Below the pieces are notes generated by a model that did not search any database, was not told the origin of the DNA, and was given only the letters and a program-made list of their open reading frames with translations. This document shows positions 1 to 5,241 of a DNA stretch of 6,483 bases, one piece after another (position 1 is the first letter of the stretch; every line of letters begins with the position of its first letter). Source of the DNA: Bacteroidales bacterium Bact_07 (GTDB lineage: Bacteria; Bacteroidota; Bacteroidia; Bacteroidales; Tenuifilaceae); NCBI GenBank assembly GCA_001603415.1, contig LUYY01000094.1, positions 1 to 6,483 on the forward strand, read 5' to 3'. Position numbers and translations under genes: made by a program.

Positions 1-137
1 ACAAGCGGGGCAACTAACAACCATCAACTAAATAGGTATCACAGGGTTTCACAGAGTTCACACAGTGAAAATCTGGATTATCTGTGTCATCTGTGTTCCA
101 TTCCATCTCACGAACAACGAATAACCAACAACGAACA
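1..137. repeat. Long direct repeat, copy 1 (left edge)
   Basis: This segment recurs at 286-432. Aligned over 137 positions, the copies differ at four bases (59, 76, 92 and 94 in this copy), and the second copy has 10 extra bases. The unit starts with ACAAGCGGGG. It continues through CACAG motifs at 40, 50 and 61, then opposing CTGTG motifs at 82 and 91, and ends in an AAC-rich stretch (about 113-137). There is no credible open frame. Because the match begins at base 1, the true left boundary may lie outside the window. Similar CACAG/CTGTG-rich intergenic repeats occur in other bacterial genomes, but assigning this one to a named family would need a search. Confidence 0.93.
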
Positions 138-202
138 GCCCCTTGTTAGCGCGCGTCTCATGACGCGTGCATTCTTCTAATTAACAATCAACGAACAACT
201 TT
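138..202. other. Spacer between repeat elements, with a small GC-rich hairpin
   Basis: This short non-coding spacer separates repeat copy 1 from the inverted repeat. It contains a compact dyad: CGCGT at 152-156 pairs with ACGCG at 163-167 around a 6-nt loop, and a G-T wobble (151/168) can extend it. No T-run follows, so it is not a terminator. At 191-200 the sequence ACGAACAACT matches the end of repeat copy 2 (426-435 region: acgaacaact). This suggests that fragments of the same repeat family have been shuffled here. Confidence 0.5.
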
Positions 203-282
203 TTGTCATTCCGAGCACCTGCGAGGAATCTCATTAAGGGTTGAAGGGAAAAGAGATGCTTCGACTGGGCTCAGCATGACAA
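203..282. repeat. Imperfect inverted repeat (GTCAT-type palindromic element)
   Basis: The left arm, 203-232, begins TTGTCATTCCGAGC and runs through GCGAGGAATCTC. The right arm, 253-282, is its imperfect reverse complement (GAGATGCTTCGA through CAGCATGACAA). About 22 of 30 positions can pair, with a 20-bp centre. The outer seven bases (TTGTCAT/ATGACAA) are perfect. From memory, palindromes of the form GTCATTCCGAGC...GAGGAATCTC are scattered between genes in many Bacteroidota genomes, which would make this a member of a dispersed non-coding repeat family. No transposase or open frame lies inside it. Whether it moves, folds in RNA or ends transcripts cannot be judged from one copy. Confidence 0.72.
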
Positions 283-285
283 GAA

Positions 286-432
286 ACAAGCGGGGCAACT
301 AACAACCATCAACTAAATAGGTATCACAGGGTTTCACAGAGTTTACACAGTGTTACACAGTGAAAATCTGCATTATCTGTGTCATCAGCGTTCCATTCCA
401 TCTCACGAACAACGAATAACCAACAACGAACA
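286..432. repeat. Long direct repeat, copy 2, with 10-bp tandem expansion
   Basis: This is the second copy of the 1-137 unit, offset by 285 bp. It is identical to copy 1 through its first 58 bases. It then carries a perfect tandem duplication of the 10-mer TTACACAGTG (343-352 and 353-362) where copy 1 has one unit. After that it differs only by scattered substitutions. CACAG motifs fall at 325, 335, 346 and 356, a spacing close to 10 bp. Similarity stops after ACGAACA at 432. With the 148-bp middle segment, the arrangement reads as one full 285-bp unit followed by a partial second unit. It may therefore be the right end of a longer tandem array. Confidence 0.93.
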
Positions 433-565
433 ACTATATCATCTGCGTGCCTTCCCTTTGGCTCAAAACTAACCCTTACGATTTATTTCTTCGTTTCATT
501 CAAAATCTCTCTAAAATTCTATAAATTGCATGAAATTTGATTTGAAATAGAATAAAATTCTTTTC
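433..565 (+). promoter_or_regulatory. AT-rich leader upstream of the operon; promoter expected but not resolved
   Basis: This stretch, starting at the end of repeat copy 2, should hold the promoter for the four-gene block because it is the only sizeable gap upstream of it on this strand. I looked for the Bacteroidota pattern (TTTG, about 19-20 bp, TAnnTTTG). Only partial matches appear: TTTG at 457-460 followed after 16 nt by TACGATTT (477-484), and TAAATTGC at 522-529 without a good upstream partner. A 9-bp direct repeat TAAAATTCT occurs at 512-520 and 553-561. No Shine-Dalgarno sequence precedes the ATG at 566, as is common in this phylum. Positions 439-455 resemble 87-104 of the long repeat (15 of 17 with one gap), possibly a decayed third fragment. 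Confidence 0.3.
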
Positions 566-1111
566 ATGAAAATAGCATTCAAATGTCTCCTGATAATCAG
601 TATGATGGCCTTGACCCTTCAAGGTTATTCGCAGGAAATTGCCATTGGGCAGGTTGCTCCCGATATTATAGGTCAAGGTCCCAACGGCGAGGAGTTTAAG
701 CTTTCGTCGTTGCGGGGTAAGCTTGTGCTTGTTGACTTTTGGGCATCGTGGTGCTCACCATGTAGAAAGGAAAACCCTGTACTTGCAGAGGTTTACAATA
801 AGTACAAGGATGCATGCTTTACCAATGGAAATGGATTTGCGATATTCAGCGTATCGCTTGACCTGAAACGCGATAACTGGGTAAACGCAATATCCGACGA
901 TAAACTAGTATGGCCTTACCATGTAAGCGACCTAAAGGGTTGGCGGAGCGAGGCGGCAAAAGCGTACAGTGTCAATGCAATTCCTATGAACTTTCTGGTG
1001 GACAGTTCGGGTGTAGTTATTGCAAAGAACCTCCGAGGTTCTGAGCTCAACAATACATTGCGTAAGTACCGGAAATGGAAGTTCTTTAGTAACTCCGATT
1101 GCAAAAACTAA
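566..1111 (+). CDS. Exported TlpA/ResA-like thioredoxin-fold protein
   Basis: This is a 181-residue thiol-disulfide oxidoreductase of the TlpA/ResA/AhpC-TSA-like group, predicted to act in the periplasm. Residues 1-22 look like a cleavable signal peptide: a basic start, a hydrophobic run LLIISMMALTL, and probable cleavage after GYS before QE. The mature part opens with the usual 'G..APD' segment (28-33) and the LSSLRGK..LVDFWASWC strand. The active site is W62-C63-S-P-C66, followed by R67 and E69. The cis-proline loop is A138-I139-P140, followed by FLVD. Further Cys lie at 84 and 178, plus one inside the signal peptide. Length fits a minimal single-domain family member without the extra N-terminal domain of many Bacteroidota TlpA proteins. 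Family knowledge: such proteins usually reduce specific disulfides, for example in cytochrome c maturation, but no such genes are visible here. It is first in the block, and the next gene starts 18 nt downstream. Family assignment is firm; substrate and redox direction are unknown. Confidence 0.93.
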   Translation: MKIAFKCLLIISMMALTLQGYSQEIAIGQVAPDIIGQGPNGEEFKLSSLRGKLVLVDFWASWCSPCRKENPVLAEVYNKYKDACFTNGNGFAIFSVSLDLKRDNWVNAISDDKLVWPYHVSDLKGWRSEAAKAYSVNAIPMNFLVDSSGVVIAKNLRGSELNNTLRKYRKWKFFSNSDCKN

Positions 1112-1129
1112 TAATTTCGATAACAGGGT

Positions 1130-4100
1130 ATGAAGACAAAGCGTTTTATTGTAAGGTTGTTAAAGTATTTTGGCCTAACTATTATCTTTCTACACTTACT
1201 GGTATTCATTATTATTGGGATTGCAAAGCTGTTTGAGGGAAGCATTATCCGTCTTGCGGTTAAGGAGATTGAATCAAGTCTAAAAGCGCCTATCTCCTAC
1301 GGGGAGGTTTCTTTAGTTCCTTTTCGGGATTTTCCGAATCTTACGGTTCGTATTGCTGACTTTAAGCTAGGTCAGCAGGCCGACTCGGTGCGAGTATTTG
1401 GCATAGGGAGTTTACCTGATACCCTGGTTGGGTTTAAAAACGTTTTTGTTTCCGTAAAGGCATACCCTCTACTCAAAAACAAGGTCATTATTAACGGGGT
1501 TGAGCTGAATGGATTTAGGGTAAACTACCTGGTTGATTCTACTGGGAGATCGAATTTTGATTTTTTGATTCCTCCCGATACAGTTGAAACTCCTGTTGAT
1601 ACAGTTACCCAAACCATTCTAAACATTCTTTTAAAGAATCTTACCCTTAGCGATATTCGCTTAACATATTCCGACCAAAAGCTAAAGGCAGCAGCGGATA
1701 TTGTTATTCCTAAACTTCACCTTGAGGGAAGGGTTTCGGGCGATAGTATCTGGGGGAAAAGTAATGGCGAAATTGTTGTAACCAATACCCGGTTTGCTGA
1801 TTTACCACTGGAGAAGGTTACAAACCTCAACTTTTCCTACAGTGTTGATTACGACAATGGAAACCTTTTACTCGACTATGCCAAGCTTGATGTAAATGGC
1901 ATAGAATTTAAAGCCACTGGTAACGCAACCCTGTCGGATTCAATCTGGATGGATTTTAACGTCGCTTTGCCAAAACTTAATCTTGCTGAGCTATATGGAT
2001 TTATTCCTGAGAGCATGGTAAAGGAATATGGCCTGTCGCGATTAGGGGGGACGCTTCAGCTGAATACTACTGTTCGAGGGTATTTATACGATACCCTAAT
2101 GCTACCCAGTGTTTTTGTTGATTTTGGTTTAAAGAAAGGAGTACTTGAAACCAAGCAGTACCCCAAAATCAAAAGGCTTGATATTGATGGCAAGATATCG
2201 GTTCCCAATCCTAACTACCTTGCCACTACTTCGGTTAATATCCGAAGTTTTAACTTAGAAACCGAAAACAGTAGGGCTAATCTTACGCTAACTCTTAAAA
2301 ATCCCAATAAACCGCTTTACAACATTCAGGGTGAAATGCACGTTACCCTCGATGAATTTGCTGGGTTGCTCCCCGATAGTACTTTATCGGAGCTTTCGGG
2401 TGTGGTTGATGCAAAGTTTTACACAAAGGGCAAAATGCCCGAGTACATCGATGTGAATAGTTCCGACTACTTCATGGATAATACGGGCTTTACCTTAAAC
2501 CTCATCAACATAAATGCAGGGGTCGATACGGTTAACTATGTTAAAGGCTTTAATGCTGAGGTAACCTTTAAACCCGGTAAGGAGTTAACGGTGAACAACC
2601 TGTCGCTTCAGCTGCCTGCCTACAAGGTAAATCTAAAAGATGGATTACTAAAGGTTAAGGTTTTTGGGCAGGTGTCGGCACTCGATAAAATTGATGTGCG
2701 GGTCGATACGGTTCACATTGCCATGGGCAATAGCAGTTTTAGCAGCAGGTTGAAGTTCAAGAACCTGAACAATCCCGTTTTTAGGTGCGACGGCCGTTTG
2801 TATGTTGATCTGGATGAGGTACGTTCATTTATTCCCGATACCCTCGTTAGCCTGATCACCGGTAAAGTTGATTTTGGATTTACCACTTCAGGAATAGTTA
2901 ATCCCGACTCAATTGATAAGCAGCTAATGCCTATCCTTTTCGAAAACAGCAGGTTTACAGCCCAGGTTACCGATTTTGGTATTTCATTGCCCAACGATAC
3001 CGTAATAGGTATCGATAAGCTATCGCTTAAACTTACCATGGCAAACGATACGATTCGCCTGGCCAATGTGAAAGGTCATTACAAGAATCTGGACTTTAAG
3101 TCCGACAGTACCTCTATTTGGAATGTATATAAAACTTTCATCTTAGGGCAAAAGGATAAAAAGTTGATAGTGAACACCTCGCTATGGGCTAACTACGTAG
3201 ATTATGACATTTTCCTACCCTTTATGGCTGAGGACTCTACGGCAAGTCCCGATACAGCTGCCTCATCAATTCCGCAATACATTATTCGAGGTATTGCAAA
3301 GGCCGATAAGGTTAAGTATGGAAAGGTTCTGATTGATGACCTTTCAACCAAGTTTAGGGTAGATGATAGCCTCTATGTAATTGATGATATGCGCATGAAA
3401 GCTTTTGGAGGCAGCATGGTTACCTCATTGGTTTACGATACCCGTAAGTACCCCTTGGAGGTTATTGAGTTTAAGAACGAGTCAAATAGGGTGAACCTTA
3501 AGCAATTGCTTGAACAGAACGACGATTTTGAACAGGATTACATCACCCATAAGAACTTCGACGGTTTAGTAAGCGGTACCGTATTCGGAAGAATTGTAAT
3601 GCAGGACACCATTATTTTTTACGACAAGATAAACCTTATGGGTAATTTCAAACTTGAAAATGGTGGAATTTACAATTTTGAGCCAGCTATGGAGTTATCG
3701 AAGTTCACAAACCTGAATGAGTTGGACAATATAATGTTCAGTACCCTCGAAACCAGTGTGTTTATTTACAATAACCAAATCTACTTCCCCAAAACCAATA
3801 TCGTAAGCACAGCCATGGATATGTCCGTTTACGGGATGCAGAGCTTTGGCGACGATTATGAGTACCACTTTGTGGTTTACCCCGGTGATGTTATGCTTGG
3901 GAAATCGAAAAAACTATTGAAAAAGCAGGGTTTAAAGGATGAAGGGTTTGAAGGACCAAATAAGGCCAAACGATCGGGGTTGTACCTGGTATCGCTCCAA
4001 AGGGGTAAGGAATCGAAATCGGGTTTCGACACAAAAGAGTTGCAAGCCAATATGAAAGCTACCATTCGCGTTCAGGAACGTGGGCTTAACCTGGTTTTCC

Positions 4101-4201
4101 ACCCTCATGTGATGAACTTTAGCACCGAAATCGACAGAAAAGAAGCTAAACGAAAGGCAAAGGATGATAAGCAGGATGATAAAGAGGTTAAAGCCAATTG
4201 A
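1130..4201 (+). CDS. AsmA-like family protein (membrane-anchored, periplasmic)
   Basis: This 1023-residue protein has a short basic N-terminus, one hydrophobic helix (about 13-34) and a long periplasmic part rich in alternating beta-strand patterns. After the helix, the segment 'AVKEIESSLKAPISYGEVSL...FPNLTVRIADFKL' (about 43-80) is characteristic of AsmA N-termini. The C-terminal region (about 835-920, including NFKLENGGIYNFEPAMELSKF and the following YGMQSFG..YEYHFVVYPGD) matches AsmA-like C-terminal domains. Between these, a motif recurs at roughly 273-317, 386-436, 541-590, 680-735 and 783-825: hydrophobic strand, 'LDE/LAEL..(F/L)(I/L)P', then 'L.G.(V/L)....TT.G'. This repeat pattern fits the beta-groove architecture now proposed for AsmA/VPS13-like lipid-transfer proteins. 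By family analogy it may carry phospholipid between the inner and outer membranes. The tail after about 1002 is highly charged (Lys/Asp/Glu), and its coding sequence overlaps the next gene. Family is secure; cargo is inferred. Confidence 0.9.
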   Translation: MKTKRFIVRLLKYFGLTIIFLHLLVFIIIGIAKLFEGSIIRLAVKEIESSLKAPISYGEVSLVPFRDFPNLTVRIADFKLGQQADSVRVFGIGSLPDTLVGFKNVFVSVKAYPLLKNKVIINGVELNGFRVNYLVDSTGRSNFDFLIPPDTVETPVDTVTQTILNILLKNLTLSDIRLTYSDQKLKAAADIVIPKLHLEGRVSGDSIWGKSNGEIVVTNTRFADLPLEKVTNLNFSYSVDYDNGNLLLDYAKLDVNGIEFKATGNATLSDSIWMDFNVALPKLNLAELYGFIPESMVKEYGLSRLGGTLQLNTTVRGYLYDTLMLPSVFVDFGLKKGVLETKQYPKIKRLDIDGKISVPNPNYLATTSVNIRSFNLETENSRANLTLTLKNPNKPLYNIQGEMHVTLDEFAGLLPDSTLSELSGVVDAKFYTKGKMPEYIDVNSSDYFMDNTGFTLNLININAGVDTVNYVKGFNAEVTFKPGKELTVNNLSLQLPAYKVNLKDGLLKVKVFGQVSALDKIDVRVDTVHIAMGNSSFSSRLKFKNLNNPVFRCDGRLYVDLDEVRSFIPDTLVSLITGKVDFGFTTSGIVNPDSIDKQLMPILFENSRFTAQVTDFGISLPNDTVIGIDKLSLKLTMANDTIRLANVKGHYKNLDFKSDSTSIWNVYKTFILGQKDKKLIVNTSLWANYVDYDIFLPFMAEDSTASPDTAASSIPQYIIRGIAKADKVKYGKVLIDDLSTKFRVDDSLYVIDDMRMKAFGGSMVTSLVYDTRKYPLEVIEFKNESNRVNLKQLLEQNDDFEQDYITHKNFDGLVSGTVFGRIVMQDTIIFYDKINLMGNFKLENGGIYNFEPAMELSKFTNLNELDNIMFSTLETSVFIYNNQIYFPKTNIVSTAMDMSVYGMQSFGDDYEYHFVVYPGDVMLGKSKKLLKKQGLKDEGFEGPNKAKRSGLYLVSLQRGKESKSGFDTKELQANMKATIRVQERGLNLVFHPHVMNFSTEIDRKEAKRKAKDDKQDDKEVKAN
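4164..4201 (+). other. 38-bp coding overlap between the AsmA-like and DsbA-like genes
   Basis: The last 12 sense codons and stop of the AsmA-like gene share these bases, in another frame, with the start of the thiol oxidoreductase gene. Two in-frame ATGs are available, at 4164 and 4176. GAAAGG at 4152-4157 stands 6 nt before the first, giving it the better ribosome-binding context, and so 4164 is preferred. Both starts overlap the upstream stop (TGA 4199-4201), so translational coupling is likely with either. The overlap falls in the charged, probably disordered tail of the AsmA-like protein, where sequence constraint is low. Confidence 0.75.
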
Positions 4202-4811
4202 GTGGGTTGCAACAGTCGTTTCGCTCATTCTTATCGTTTTAATTGGCATTAAAGCATGGCAATTAACAGGGAAGGAGAATAATAAGCTGAAAGAGCCTAT
4301 CTCAAACAGCCCGTTAGATATTGTGTTTGGGAACGATTCGGCTCAGTTAACCATTTACGCATACATAAGCTACCACTGCGGTTACTGCCGACTGTTTTTT
4401 ACTGATGTTTACCCCGAACTCGAAAAGGAATTCATTGCTTCTGGAAAAGTTCGTTTGGTTTTGAAGCTGGTTGAGCATTCAAATAATCCGGATCGATTGA
4501 ATGAGGTGAAAACGGCTGTGTGTATAAATCGGTACGGGTATTACGGGAAACTACATGAACTATTGGTAACCAACAGCAACGTGATATATACCGATGAGTT
4601 TCGGGACATGGTAAACCATTTTATTGAAAGCGACCCGTTAGTGGCTGAATGTATTTTGGGTAACGAATCAATGGATTATATTTTGCAAATCCGACACGAA
4701 TTTGATAAATTTGGTTTCAAAGGTACGCCAACATTTGTAGTAGGAAATGAAGTTATTCAGGGTTTTATGCCCTATGATCAATTTAAATCGATATTATTGA
4801 AACACATTTAA
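4164..4811 (+). CDS. Membrane-anchored DsbA/DsbC-superfamily thiol oxidoreductase (CGYC)
   Basis: This 215-residue protein has a basic start and one hydrophobic helix (about 14-31) that likely anchors it in the inner membrane with the catalytic domain in the periplasm. The domain begins 'PLDIVFGNDSAQLTIYAYISYHC', as in the DsbA-like thioredoxin-4 group. The active site is C72-G-Y-C75. A helical insert follows (about 105-180), then 'KFGFKGTPTFVVGN' with T188 before cis-P189, and 'IQGF' near the end, all typical of the family. CGYC together with Thr-cisPro is what E. coli DsbC has (isomerase), whereas DsbA has CPHC and Val-cisPro. However, the separate DsbC dimerisation domain is absent, so oxidase, isomerase or reductase activity stays open. 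Two more Cys, C120 and C163, lie in the helical part. It overlaps the upstream gene by 38 bp and precedes a Cys-rich lipoprotein gene by 12 nt, a plausible client. A start at Met5 (4176, 211 residues) is the alternative. Confidence 0.9.
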   Translation: MISRMIKRLKPIEWVATVVSLILIVLIGIKAWQLTGKENNKLKEPISNSPLDIVFGNDSAQLTIYAYISYHCGYCRLFFTDVYPELEKEFIASGKVRLVLKLVEHSNNPDRLNEVKTAVCINRYGYYGKLHELLVTNSNVIYTDEFRDMVNHFIESDPLVAECILGNESMDYILQIRHEFDKFGFKGTPTFVVGNEVIQGFMPYDQFKSILLKHI

Positions 4812-4823
4812 ACCAGTAAAGCT

Positions 4824-5192
4824 ATGCGAAGAAAATTACTGATTGCCCCATTTGTTTTAGGCGCAATGCTTGCATTGCTAACATGGGGATGCCAGAAGGA
4901 GGATAAGGATGTATGCCAAAAATTTGAGCCTCCCCAGTGCGAAATTGCCAACGTATGCTGCCCTACCGATGGTGGTAGTTGCTATTACGATGTGAATGGT
5001 ACAAAATACTACTGCGATAAATCGAAGGCAACATCTTCCGACCCTGATGGGTGCGATGAGGCCGAAAATAAGGCTGTAGCAGATCTTTGTGCAGCTGCAA
5101 GTCCTGACCAGTTGATGTCCGCAAAGGTTGAATTAAGTAGTTTGACGCGGAAACTCATGCAGGAGGCAAGATTCTTTTCGGTTTGCCATTAA
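4824..5192 (+). CDS. Small Cys-rich lipoprotein, unrecognised family
   Basis: This is a 122-residue predicted lipoprotein. The N-terminus MRRKLLIAPFVLGAMLALL is a clear export signal ending in T20-W-G-C23, a loose lipobox with the needed Gly-Cys. The next residues, QKEDKD, carry the Lys/acidic pattern associated in Bacteroidota with transfer to the outer face of the outer membrane, so surface display is likely. The mature protein has Cys at 31, 39, 45, 46, 53, 64, 77, 89 and 121, nine besides the lipidated Cys23. Eight are packed in 31-89, including a vicinal pair (45-46), in a short domain with 'YYDVNGTKYYCD'. The last 30 or so residues look helical. I recognise no family, enzyme motif or metal site with certainty. 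The Cys could form up to four disulfides or bind metal; the adjacent thiol oxidoreductase gene favours disulfides. No Shine-Dalgarno sequence is evident. A terminator-like hairpin follows directly, making this the last gene of the block. Confidence 0.88.
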   Translation: MRRKLLIAPFVLGAMLALLTWGCQKEDKDVCQKFEPPQCEIANVCCPTDGGSCYYDVNGTKYYCDKSKATSSDPDGCDEAENKAVADLCAAASPDQLMSAKVELSSLTRKLMQEARFFSVCH

Positions 5193-5199
5193 TGAATTC

Positions 5200-5234
5200 A
5201 CCGGAATAGCATAGACTATTCCGGTTAACTTTTT
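5200..5234 (+). terminator. Rho-independent terminator-like hairpin
   Basis: ACCGGAATAG (5200-5209) pairs perfectly over 10 bp with CTATTCCGGT (5216-5225) around a 6-nt loop (5210-5215). It is followed after 4 nt by five T (5230-5234). It sits 7 nt after the stop codon of the lipoprotein gene and fits the end of the four-gene transcript. The stem is only moderately GC-rich (5 of 10 pairs) and the T-run is short and offset, so some read-through into comM is possible. The ATG of comM lies only 7 nt beyond the T-run. Confidence 0.85.
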
Positions 5235-5241
5235 AAGGGGT

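Noticed and set aside
151..168. GC-rich hairpin as a terminator for an upstream gene
   Set aside because: It has a short stem and no following T-run, and no upstream gene end is visible in the window.
1..432. Possible CRISPR array
   Set aside because: There are only two repeat copies, each about 140 bp and spaced 285 bp apart, with no short regular repeats or unique spacers.
1..432. Composite transposon or insertion sequence
   Set aside because: No transposase or open frame lies within the repeats, and no target-site duplication can be shown. It is only a non-coding repeat on present evidence.
457..529. Candidate promoter for the operon (TTTG with TACGATTT, or TAAATTGC)
   Set aside because: Matches to TTTG/TAnnTTTG are incomplete and the spacing is off, so no specific promoter is called.
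1125..1132. Shared GGGTATG context before the AsmA-like and comM start codons as ribosome-binding sites
   Set aside because: The G-run ends 1 nt before the ATG in both cases, too close for normal anti-SD pairing, so coincidence is likely.
2713..3066. Reverse-strand open frame of 117 codons
   Set aside because: It lies entirely inside the AsmA-like gene, whose family features run across it. The translation shows no recognisable domain.
3932..4249. Reverse-strand open frame over the AsmA/oxidoreductase junction
   Set aside because: It is antisense to two well-supported genes and its translation matches no known family. It is a shadow of the opposite strand.
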